Below are positions 1 through 5,502 of a stretch of 6,238 bases of DNA, one piece after another. How positions within the stretch are numbered: position 1 is the stretch's first letter; every line of letters begins with the position of its first letter. The stretch spans positions 1-6,238 of the forward strand of contig JAQVKV010000156.1 of assembly GCA_028694545.1 (NCBI GenBank), read 5' to 3'. Made by a program: the position numbers and the translations under genes. Source of the stretch: Zavarzinia sp. Its GTDB lineage: Bacteria > Pseudomonadota > Alphaproteobacteria > Zavarziniales > Zavarziniaceae. The notes under the pieces are model-generated. The model saw nothing but the letters and a program-made list of their open reading frames with translations, was not told the origin of the DNA and made no database searches.

Positions 1-306
1 AACAATGCCGATCCGCGCTGGCTGCTGCCCATCATCTGCCGTCTCGGCAAGGTGACGAAGCAGGACATCGGCGCCATCCGCATCTTCGACCGCGACACCC
101 GCTTCGAGATCGCGCCCGACATGGCGCAGGGCTTCGAGCAGAGCGTGCGCGAGGCGAACGACCCGAAGATCCGGATCGAGCCGGCCGGTGCCGGCGGCGA
201 GGAAATCGCATCCCCGCGCCCGCCGAAGCGCCCCCATCGCGGCAGCGGCCCGCGCGACGGCTTCGCCCCGCCGCGCCGGCCCGGCAAGAAGCACCGCCAC
301 GCCTGA
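1..306 (+). CDS. DEAD-box ATP-dependent RNA helicase, C-terminal fragment (DbpA-like RNA-binding domain and basic tail)
   Basis: The first 101 codons are open from position 1 to the TGA at 304-306, so the 5' part of the gene lies outside the window. Residues about 5-60 of the fragment (DPRWLLPIICRLGKVTKQDI, then GAIRIFDRDTRFEI) match the DbpA-type RNA-binding domain found after the two RecA-like helicase domains of many alphaproteobacterial DEAD-box proteins. The pattern is 'WLLP-IC-G-(V/I)T-DIGAI-I-D-TRFEI'. Residues about 61-101 are a low-complexity tail rich in Pro, Arg, Lys and Gly that ends in GKKHRHA, typical of non-specific RNA binding. The known role of the family is ATP-driven unwinding of RNA duplexes in ribosome assembly or mRNA turnover in the cytoplasm. 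The helicase motifs themselves are not visible here, so the DEAD-box call rests on the tail domain alone. An intrinsic terminator follows 5 bp after the stop. Confidence 0.82.
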   Translation, partial: NNADPRWLLPIICRLGKVTKQDIGAIRIFDRDTRFEIAPDMAQGFEQSVREANDPKIRIEPAGAGGEEIASPRPPKRPHRGSGPRDGFAPPRRPGKKHRHA

Positions 307-311
307 AACAC

Positions 312-342
312 ATCACCCCGGCAATGCCGGGGTGATCTTTTT
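312..342 (+). terminator. Rho-independent terminator of the helicase gene
   Basis: A perfect 11-bp stem (312-322 paired with 326-336, ATCACCCCGGC/GCCGGGGTGAT) with a 3-nt AAT loop is followed by C and then five T (338-342). It begins 5 bp after the helicase stop codon. The - strand genes end at 370 on the other side. Read in that direction the same hairpin is followed only by GTGTTTC, so it may also act as a weak terminator for the convergent transcript. Confidence 0.92.
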
Positions 343-369
343 CGTGTCGTCGCTTGTTCGTGGTGTCGC

Positions 370-1002
370 TTATTGGCCCATCATGCCGGGCATGGCGCCC
401 AGCGCCCCCATGGGCATGACGCGGACACCGGGCGGCACGCGGAAGCGCGAGGCGTCCTGCGGGGAAAGATCCACGCGGGTCGCGGTGATCGTATAGGTCG
501 TGCCCTGATCGACGGTCTGGGAAAAGAGCATGACGTTGCCGTCCGCGAGGCAGACGTCCGATTCCGTGCGCTCGGCGCCGAGCGTGCCGATGGCGTGATA
601 GAGCGTGCAGTCATGGCCGGCCACGGTCTTCGAGCCGATCTCGGTCAGGGTGACGTCGCTTTCGGTCATCATCTGCTGGGGCGACATGCCGCCCCCCGGC
701 ATGCCGCCGCCGGGCATGGGCTGGTTCATGTCCATCTCGAAGGCCATCTGCATGGGCGCGGTCATGATCACCGTCATCTTGTCGGTGTGCAGGTTCATGA
801 GGCCGGTCATGGACTGACCCTGTTCCGACATGTCCATGCGCATGACGCCATTGTGATGCGCCATATCCATGGAATGGCCGCCGGGGGTGACCAGATAGGT
901 GATGGCGAAATCGACCTTCGGCAGGGGCAGCGGATCGGCCGACGCCGGCGCCGCCATGGCGACGAGGGCAAGAGCGGCGGCGGAAACGGACACAGGACGC
1001 AT
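370..1002 (-). CDS. Exported methionine-rich protein, DUF4412-like; paralogue of the upstream gene
   Basis: A 210-residue protein read from ATG 1002-1000. The start is chosen because AAGGGAGG (1010-1017) sits 7 nt upstream; an in-frame ATG at 1035 lacks such a site. Residues 1-22 form a Sec signal peptide with an A-S-A cleavage site before Asp23, so the mature protein is periplasmic or secreted. Residues 45-112 are exceptionally Met-rich (18 Met), with MxM pairs (M45/M47, M54/M56/M58, M84/M86, M90/M92), His49-His50 and a repeated PGGGM unit at about 98-106. The core holds DVTL, GHDCTLY (Cys132) and DVCLADGNVML (Cys151), then PQDASRFRVPPG at 181-192. Cys132 and Cys151 are the only cysteines and could form a disulfide. 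The GHxCTxY...FRxPPG layout resembles the DUF4412 family (inferred from memory of the motif, not searched). Met/His clusters suggest Cu(I) binding, but no function is demonstrated. It lies 75 bp downstream of its paralogue on the same strand, probably in one operon. Confidence 0.8.
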   Translation of the reverse strand: MRPVSVSAAALALVAMAAPASADPLPLPKVDFAITYLVTPGGHSMDMAHHNGVMRMDMSEQGQSMTGLMNLHTDKMTVIMTAPMQMAFEMDMNQPMPGGGMPGGGMSPQQMMTESDVTLTEIGSKTVAGHDCTLYHAIGTLGAERTESDVCLADGNVMLFSQTVDQGTTYTITATRVDLSPQDASRFRVPPGVRVMPMGALGAMPGMMGQ

Positions 1003-1009
1003 GTCGGAA

Positions 1010-1017
1010 CCTCCCTT
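1010..1017 (-). promoter_or_regulatory. Shine-Dalgarno site that sets the start at 1002
   Basis: The - strand reads AAGGGAGG followed by 7 nt and ATG. It is a near-consensus site at ideal spacing and decides in favour of the start at 1002 over the in-frame ATG at 1035, which would add 11 residues in front of the signal peptide. Confidence 0.8.
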
Positions 1018-1077
1018 CGACAGGCTTGGTGGCAACTGGCCACCCCAGGATAAACCGAAAGCCGGTTCCGGGTTCCG

Positions 1078-1701
1078 TCAGCGCAACGGCATCCCGGGCA
1101 AGCCCCGTATCATCTGCGACATGTCCAGAACCTCGATGCCGGGCGGAGCCCGGAACAGGGCGGGGTCCTGGGGCGCGATGTCGAGTGCCGTGGCGATCAT
1201 ATGAAATTCGCGGCCCCTGTCCTGCGAAATGCTCTCCAGCATCACCAGATCGTCGGTCAGGCAAACCCTGGAACGCACCGGCCGCCCCGTGCCGGCACCG
1301 CAGATCGCGTCATAGACGGTACATTGATGCCCCAGGATTTCCTTGGTGCCGAGGGCGGTGGGGCGCAGGCTGACGTCCGTCGCCCAATCCGCCGTCCGGC
1401 TCCGCGTCTGAGCGCCGGGCAGAGGCTGGTCCATGTCCATGCGCATGGCCCCGGCCTCGGACAGCATCAGCATGATCCTTTTCTTCATGTCCATGATCAT
1501 GGCGACATCCTCACCTTCATGGCGCGCGTCGAGGCGGATCAGGCCGCCATGGTGGGTCATGGTCAGGGATTCGCCGTCCGGCTCGATCCGGTAGGTCGCG
1601 CGATAGTCGACGCGCGGCCGCAGCACGTCGGCCGCCCAGGCATTCGCGATGCCGAAGGCGGCGACGACCACCAGAATGAAGGCGAAGAACAGGCGCTGCA
1701 T
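1078..1701 (-). CDS. Exported DUF4412-like protein, paralogue of the downstream Met-rich protein
   Basis: A 207-residue protein with start ATG 1701-1699, preceded by GAGG (1708-1711) with a 6-nt spacer. Residues 1-23 are a strongly hydrophobic signal peptide (LFFAFILVVVAAFG) ending in A-W-A, so the product is exported. It aligns along its length with the next gene on the strand: RVDYRATY-EPDGESLTMTHHGG near 30-53, DVSL at 109-112, GTKEILGHQCTVYDAI at 118-133, SRVCLTDDLVML at 144-155, and APQDPALFRAPPGIEV at 176-191. Cys127 and Cys147 correspond to the two cysteines of the paralogue; Cys134 is extra. It has Met clusters (M68, M70, M72, M77, M79, M86, M88, M90) but lacks the PGGGM repeats, having a shorter, non-Met linker at about 95-107. 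Function is unknown. A DUF4412/LolA-like periplasmic fold is inferred only from the motif layout. It is the first gene of a likely two-gene operon that diverges from the acyl-CoA dehydrogenase gene. Confidence 0.78.
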   Translation of the reverse strand: MQRLFFAFILVVVAAFGIANAWAADVLRPRVDYRATYRIEPDGESLTMTHHGGLIRLDARHEGEDVAMIMDMKKRIMLMLSEAGAMRMDMDQPLPGAQTRSRTADWATDVSLRPTALGTKEILGHQCTVYDAICGAGTGRPVRSRVCLTDDLVMLESISQDRGREFHMIATALDIAPQDPALFRAPPGIEVLDMSQMIRGLPGMPLR

Positions 1702-1871
1702 GATCGACCTCGGCTCGAATCAGGGCCCCATCCTTCCATGAACCCCATGGCCCTTGCCGTGACCGCCGTCACGCCGCCGTCGCGTCCGCCTCGCCATCAG
1801 CGTGACGCTTGCGGCAACCCCGCCCCCGCGCCACCCTGTCGCCAACGAAAAGAACCGCCGGAGGAGAGTTC
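1702..1871. other. Divergent intergenic region between the exported-protein operon and the acyl-CoA dehydrogenase gene
   Basis: These 170 bp separate two divergent starts and should hold both promoters. Both ribosome binding sites are clear: GAGG on the - strand at 1708-1711 and GGAGG on the + strand at 1860-1864. I could not pick a convincing sigma-70 -35/-10 pair in either direction; the region is too GC-rich. The only structured element is the inverted repeat listed separately. Confidence 0.5.
1758..1773. repeat. Short inverted repeat CGTGAC-N4-GTCACG, possible operator
   Basis: The 6-bp arms 1758-1763 and 1768-1773 are perfectly complementary around CGCC. A further CGTGACG copy lies at 1800-1806. 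The position between two divergent genes suits a regulator binding site, but arms this short in GC-rich DNA can arise by chance. Confidence 0.3.
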
Positions 1872-3050
1872 ATGACCGACATGCCCCTGTTCGATCCCCT
1901 GTTGCGCGAAGTGCCGAGCCCCTATTACACGCCCGAGCACCGCGAATTCCGCGCCACCATCCGGAAATGGGTGGACGAACACGTGGCCCCCTTCGTCGAC
2001 GAATGGGACGAGGCCGGCGGCTTCCCCCGCGACCTCTACCGCAAGGCCGCCGATATCGGCCTGATCGGCATGGGCTTCCCCGAGGAATATGGCGGCATCC
2101 CGGGAACCGACATCTTCCACATGATCGTCGCGACCGAGGAACTCGCGCGCGCCGGCTCCGGAGGGCTCATCGCCTCGCTGATGAGCCATGGCATCGGCAC
2201 GCCGCCCATCGCCGCGCTCGGCTCGGACGAGATGAAGGCAAGGGTGCTGCCGGGCATCATGGCGGGCGAGAAAATTTCGGCGCTCGGCATCACCGAACCC
2301 TCCGGCGGCTCCGACGTCGCCAACCTGCGCACCACGGCGCGGCGCGAGGGCGATCACTACATCGTCGACGGCGAGAAGGTCTTCATCACCTCGGGCATTC
2401 GCGCGGATTACCTGACAACGGCGGTGCGCACCGGGGGCAGGGGCTTCGGCGGCATCTCGCTGCTGCTGATCGAGATGGACCGGCCGGGCATCACCCGCAC
2501 GCCCCTGAAGAAGATGGGCTGGTGGATGTCGGATACCGCCGCCATCCATTTCGACGGCGTGAAAGTGCCGGTCGACAATCTGATCGGGCCCGAGAACGCC
2601 GGCTTTCTCGGCATCGTGCGCAATTTCAACAACGAGCGCATTGCCCTTGCCGCCGGCGCCAACGCCTTCTCCCGCGTCGCCCTTGAAGAGGCGATCGATT
2701 GGGCGCGCCAGCGCCAGACCTTTGGCAAGCGCCTCGCCGACCATCAGGCCATTCGCCACAAGATCGTCGACATGGCCCAGCGCATCCACGCCACCCAATG
2801 CATGCTGGAAAATCTCGCCTGGCGGATCGAGCAGGGCGACGCCCCGATCGCCGAAATCTGCATGCTGAAGAACCAGGCGACGCTGACCATGGAATTCTGC
2901 GCGCGCGAGGCGATGCAGATCCTGGGCGGTGCCGGCTACATGCGCGGCGTGAAGACCGAGCGCATCTACCGCGAGGTGCGGGTGAACGCCATCGGCGGCG
3001 GTTCGGAAGAAATCATGCGCGATCTGGCGGCCCGCCAGCTCGGTCTGTAG
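1872..3050 (+). CDS. Acyl-CoA dehydrogenase, FAD-dependent
   Basis: A 392-residue protein of normal family length. Start ATG 1872 is preceded by GGAGG (1860-1864) with a 7-nt spacer. It oxidises an acyl-CoA to the trans-2-enoyl-CoA and passes electrons through FAD to electron-transfer flavoprotein. The N-terminal helical domain spans about residues 20-135. The middle beta domain carries the FAD/substrate motif ALGITEPSGGSD (137-148) and FITSG (171-175). The C-terminal helical domain carries RQTFGK (281-286, FAD pyrophosphate contact) and LGGAGYMRG (351-359). The usual catalytic Glu of the C-terminal YEGT motif is replaced by Gly (AIGGGSEEI, 373-381). A Glu is present instead at position 255 (NNERIALAAG), the site used as base by long-chain and isovaleryl-CoA dehydrogenases, so the enzyme should still be active. 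Substrate is not readable; long-chain, branched or terpenoid acyl-CoA are all possible. A thioesterase gene lies two genes downstream. Confidence 0.95.
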   Translation: MTDMPLFDPLLREVPSPYYTPEHREFRATIRKWVDEHVAPFVDEWDEAGGFPRDLYRKAADIGLIGMGFPEEYGGIPGTDIFHMIVATEELARAGSGGLIASLMSHGIGTPPIAALGSDEMKARVLPGIMAGEKISALGITEPSGGSDVANLRTTARREGDHYIVDGEKVFITSGIRADYLTTAVRTGGRGFGGISLLLIEMDRPGITRTPLKKMGWWMSDTAAIHFDGVKVPVDNLIGPENAGFLGIVRNFNNERIALAAGANAFSRVALEEAIDWARQRQTFGKRLADHQAIRHKIVDMAQRIHATQCMLENLAWRIEQGDAPIAEICMLKNQATLTMEFCAREAMQILGGAGYMRGVKTERIYREVRVNAIGGGSEEIMRDLAARQLGL

Positions 3051-3069
3051 GATCGCGAGCACCAATGAC

Positions 3070-3150
3070 CGTCGTCCCGGCGAAAACCGGGACCTCGTCG
3101 GGGAAGGGCGCCCTTTCCGGCCCAAGATCCCGGCCTGCGCCGGGATGACG
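3070..3150. repeat. 81-bp imperfect palindromic intergenic repeat of alphaproteobacterial type (CGTCRTCCCGGCG ends)
   Basis: The ends are 13-nt inverted repeats with one mismatch (3070-3082 CGTCGTCCCGGCG against 3138-3150 CGCCGGGATGACG). The whole element can fold on itself around 3109/3110, where a near-perfect palindrome GGGAAGGGC/GCCCTTTCC sits. Each arm also makes its own hairpin: GTCCCGG(3074-3080)/CCGGGAC(3087-3093) and ATCCCGGC(3127-3134)/GCCGGGAT(3139-3146). Two head-to-head hairpins of this sequence are a recurrent dispersed element in alphaproteobacterial genomes, similar in design to REP/BIME units. It fills most of the gap between the dehydrogenase and HAD genes. No T tract follows, so it is not a classical terminator, but it could stabilise or attenuate the transcript. 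Confidence 0.82.
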
Positions 3151-3166
3151 AATGAAGGTTCAAGTC

Positions 3167-3172
3167 AGGGGA
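3167..3172 (+). promoter_or_regulatory. Shine-Dalgarno site favouring a TTG start at 3179
   Basis: AGGGGA lies 6 nt upstream of an in-frame TTG. The alternative ATG at 3152 has no good site and its upstream sequence is the end of the palindromic repeat. Confidence 0.5.
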
Positions 3173-3178
3173 AGTGGT

Positions 3179-3832
3179 TTGCGTCCTGGTCTGGTGATCT
3201 TTGATTGCGATGGCGTGCTGGTGGATTCCGAGGGTATCGCCAACCGCACCCTGGCCGCCGCCGTCACGGCGCTCGGCCATGCCATGGACGAAGCGGAAAG
3301 CCGGCGGCGCTTCGTCGGCCTGTCGATGAAATCCGTGATGGCGAAGATCGAGGACCTGACCGGCCGCCCCCTGCCCGGCGACTGGCTGTCCATGCTCCAG
3401 GCCGAAACCTACGACGCCTTCCGCGCGGGCCTGGCCGCCGTGCCCGGCATCGCCACCGCCGTCGCCACCGTCCAGGCGGCGGGCATCGCGACCTGCGTCG
3501 CCTCGTCCGGAACGCCGGACAAGATGGCGCTGACCCTCGGCCTCACCGGCTTGGCGCCGCTGTTCGTGGGACGGGTCTTTTCCGCGATCGAGGTCGAAAG
3601 GGGCAAACCGGCCCCGGACCTCTTCCTCCACGCCGCCGCCCGCATGGGCCATGCCCCCGACCGCTGCATCGTCGTCGAGGACAGCGTGCCCGGTGTCACC
3701 GGTGCCGTTGCCGCCGGCATGCGGGCGCTCGGCTTCGCGCGGGAGACGGACGCCGGCCTGCTGGCGGCCGCCGGTGCCACCACATTCGAGGATATGGCCG
3801 CCCTGCCCGGCCTGATGGGATTGCACGCATGA
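3179..3832 (+). CDS. HAD superfamily hydrolase, subfamily IA (beta-phosphoglucomutase/phosphoglycolate phosphatase-like)
   Basis: A cytoplasmic 217-218-residue Mg2+-dependent phosphatase or phosphomutase. Motif I is FDCDGVLVDSE (nucleophile Asp9 and acid/base Asp11, counted from the TTG start). Motif II is VASSGT (Ser109/Ser110), motif III the Lys of ERGKPAPDLF (Lys143), and motif IV VVEDSVPGV (Glu167, Asp168). A helical cap follows motif I at about residues 17-85, as expected of subfamily IA. The start is set at TTG 3179 because it has a good ribosome binding site and puts the first motif at the usual distance from the N-terminus. The longer reading from ATG 3152 would add nine residues encoded next to the palindromic repeat. 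The stop overlaps the next gene's start (ATGA), so the two are translationally coupled. The substrate is not identifiable; 2-phosphoglycolate, a sugar phosphate or a damaged metabolite are all possible. Confidence 0.9.
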   Translation: MRPGLVIFDCDGVLVDSEGIANRTLAAAVTALGHAMDEAESRRRFVGLSMKSVMAKIEDLTGRPLPGDWLSMLQAETYDAFRAGLAAVPGIATAVATVQAAGIATCVASSGTPDKMALTLGLTGLAPLFVGRVFSAIEVERGKPAPDLFLHAAARMGHAPDRCIVVEDSVPGVTGAVAAGMRALGFARETDAGLLAAAGATTFEDMAALPGLMGLHA

Positions 3833-4713
3833 TCGAGAACCCGAATTTCGCCGTCACCTGGCGCGGCGGCACCGACGCCTGGGAATGCGACCAGATGGGT
3901 CACATGAACGTGCAGTTCTACGGCGCCAAGTTCGACATGGCGGAAGCCGTCCTGCTCGCCCGTCTCGGCCTTGCCGCCGGCGCCGACCACCGGCCCCTGA
4001 CGGACCAGATCGTCTTTCGCAAGGAAAGCCGGGTGGGCGCCGCGCTCTGGGTGCAGAGTGCCGTCATCGGTGTCGATCATGCGGGCGATGCGCTGCGCCT
4101 GCGCCATGTCATGTATCATTCGCCGAGCGGGTCGATCGCCGCCACCGTGGATACCACGGTCGGCCACCTGCCGCCCGCCGTGCTCGCCGCCGGCGAGGCC
4201 GCGATGATCGCCCCCGCCGAGACCGGCGCCCCCGACCTTGCCGATCCCGTGGGGTCCCACGACGGCGTCGACCTCGACCGGGCGAAGGTGCTTGGCCTGA
4301 TCGAGACCGGCGTCGGCGTGCTCCGCCCCGAAGACCTGCGCCCGGGCGGCGGCGTGACGCGCCAGGGCTTCATTTCCCGCCTGTCGGAAGCGGTCGGCCA
4401 TCTCATCGCTTCGGAAGACACGGCGGCCGAATTCCTGCGCGAGAAGCACATCGGCTCCGCCGCCCTCGACTACAAGATCCGCCTCGGCGCGCCGCGCCGC
4501 GCGGGCGAGGTCTATGTCCTGCGCTCCGGCGCCTCGGGCACCGTCGGGCGGACCCTGCGCTTCTTCCACTGGATGCTGGACGAAGCGAGCGGCGCCCCCG
4601 TCGCCACGGTCGAGATCGTCGCCGTCTATTTCGACATGAAGGCGCGCAAGGCGATCCCGGTGCCGGAGGAAATCCTGAAGCTCTTCGAGGGCCGCACCGT
4701 CGCCTGGCCGTGA
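3829..4713 (+). CDS. Double-hotdog acyl-CoA thioesterase (4HBT-like)
   Basis: A 294-residue protein that begins inside the HAD gene stop (ATGA at 3829-3832). Its length fits two fused hotdog domains. The N-terminal domain (about 8-130) has the 4-hydroxybenzoyl-CoA thioesterase signature ECDQMGHMNVQFYGAKFD, with Asp21, Gly24, His25 and Asn27 in the D-x-x-G-H-x-N arrangement that holds the catalytic Asp. The C-terminal domain (about 145-290) has the hotdog helix region RQGFISRLSEAVGHL and the strand regions ALDYKIRLGAPRRAGEVYVL and VATVEIVAVYFDM, but no D-x-x-G-H-x-N motif. It is therefore probably a structural half, or contributes other residues. The expected reaction is hydrolysis of an acyl-CoA to the free acid and CoA in the cytoplasm. 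With the acyl-CoA dehydrogenase upstream this suggests turnover of a shared acyl-CoA, but the substrate is unknown. Confidence 0.88.
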   Translation: MIENPNFAVTWRGGTDAWECDQMGHMNVQFYGAKFDMAEAVLLARLGLAAGADHRPLTDQIVFRKESRVGAALWVQSAVIGVDHAGDALRLRHVMYHSPSGSIAATVDTTVGHLPPAVLAAGEAAMIAPAETGAPDLADPVGSHDGVDLDRAKVLGLIETGVGVLRPEDLRPGGGVTRQGFISRLSEAVGHLIASEDTAAEFLREKHIGSAALDYKIRLGAPRRAGEVYVLRSGASGTVGRTLRFFHWMLDEASGAPVATVEIVAVYFDMKARKAIPVPEEILKLFEGRTVAWP

Positions 4714-4798
4714 CGGGAACTTGCCTCCGACGCCTTCGCCCGGCCGCCGGCGCCATGATAGGGATAAGGGCGACGTCGGATCGCGCCGGGGAACCAGA

Positions 4799-5491
4799 AT
4801 GAAACGCTTCAGCGACATCTATGCACGGGCCGCCGCCCGCAAGGGCGGCCCCGCCGCGCTCGAAGCCCTGCTGGCCGAGACGCCGTCGAAGACCCCGGCC
4901 GAGATCGCGGCGATGCCGGACGACCGGATCCTGGCGCTGATGACGCGGCGGATCTTCTACGCCGGCTTCTCGTGGAAGGTGATCGACGACAAATGGCCGG
5001 GGTTCGAGGAAGCCTTCCTTGGCTTTGATCCCGGCGCCTGCGCCCTGATGTCGGACGATACTTTCGATGCCCTGCTCAAGAACCCAGGCATCGTGCGTAA
5101 CGGCGCCAAGATCCGCGCGGTGCTGGGCAATGCCCAGTTCATTCAGGACCTGCGCCGCGAACACGGCACCGCCGCGCGGTTCTTCGCCGACTGGCCGGAT
5201 GCCGATTATGTCGGCCTCGTCGAGGTCCTGAAAAAGAAGGCCGCCCACCTCGGGGGCGAATCGGGCATGCGTTTCCTGCGCGCCCTCGGCAAGCCCGCCT
5301 TCGTCACCTCGAAGGATGTGGTCGCCGCCCTGATCGCGGATGGTGTGCTGGCCAAGCCCCCGGGCGGCAAGGGCGACATGACGAAGATCCAGGCCGCCTT
5401 CAACGCCTGGTCCGCCGAATCCGGCCGCGACCTCACCACCATCTCCCGTACCCTGGCCATGAGCGTGGACGGCGCGCCCGCCCGGCACTAG
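4799..5491 (+). CDS. DNA-3-methyladenine glycosylase I (Tag)-like, HhH-GPD superfamily
   Basis: A 230-residue protein. Start ATG 4799 is preceded by GGGGA (4788-4792) with a 6-nt spacer. Family landmarks are the N-terminal RAAARKGG (11-17), MTRRIFYAGFSWKVIDDKWPGF (48-69), GFDP (75-78), IVRNGAKIRAVLGNA (98-112, helix-hairpin-helix region), LGGESGMRFLRALGKPAF (151-168), SKDVVAALIADGVL (171-184) and AFNAWSAESGR (200-210). The known role of the family is excision of alkylated purines from DNA by base flipping. It differs from E. coli Tag: the N-terminus has no Cys4 or His17 equivalent, the C-terminal His/Cys zinc pair aligns with Asp173 and Ala177, and the base-contacting Glu38 position aligns with Arg51 (alignment by eye). 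The conserved subfamily thus looks zinc-free, and Asp173 could be catalytic. Its lesion specificity is uncertain. A ferritin-like protein gene starts 11 bp after its stop. Confidence 0.83.
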   Translation: MKRFSDIYARAAARKGGPAALEALLAETPSKTPAEIAAMPDDRILALMTRRIFYAGFSWKVIDDKWPGFEEAFLGFDPGACALMSDDTFDALLKNPGIVRNGAKIRAVLGNAQFIQDLRREHGTAARFFADWPDADYVGLVEVLKKKAAHLGGESGMRFLRALGKPAFVTSKDVVAALIADGVLAKPPGGKGDMTKIQAAFNAWSAESGRDLTTISRTLAMSVDGAPARH

Positions 5492-5502
5492 AACCCGTCC
5501 CC

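Noticed and set aside
664..760. Met/Pro/Gly repeat as a possible collagen-like or silk-like structural domain
   Set aside because: There are only two PGGGM units inside a longer Met-rich segment, too few for a structural repeat domain.
373..1053. + strand open frame opposite the Met-rich protein, His/Gly-rich
   Set aside because: The His-rich look is only the complement of ATG-rich codons (CAT) of the - strand gene, which has a signal peptide, a good ribosome binding site and a paralogue.
1797..3125. Long open frame on the - strand across the acyl-CoA dehydrogenase gene
   Set aside because: It is antisense to a gene with unambiguous family motifs, and its product is a His/Asp/Gly/Ala-rich mixture without any recognisable domain. 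This is the usual shadow of high-GC codon use.
4714..4798. Possible promoter or hairpin in the 85-bp gap before the glycosylase gene (TCCGACG 4726-4732 and CGTCGGA 4774-4780)
   Set aside because: The 7-bp arms are 41 bp apart and no T tract follows. A TTGCCT at 4721 has no -10 partner at correct spacing. Nothing beyond the ribosome binding site is supportable.
3409..4818. Long - strand open frame across the HAD, thioesterase and glycosylase start regions
   Set aside because: It spans three well-supported + strand genes and shows no motif or ribosome binding site; a GC-driven artefact.
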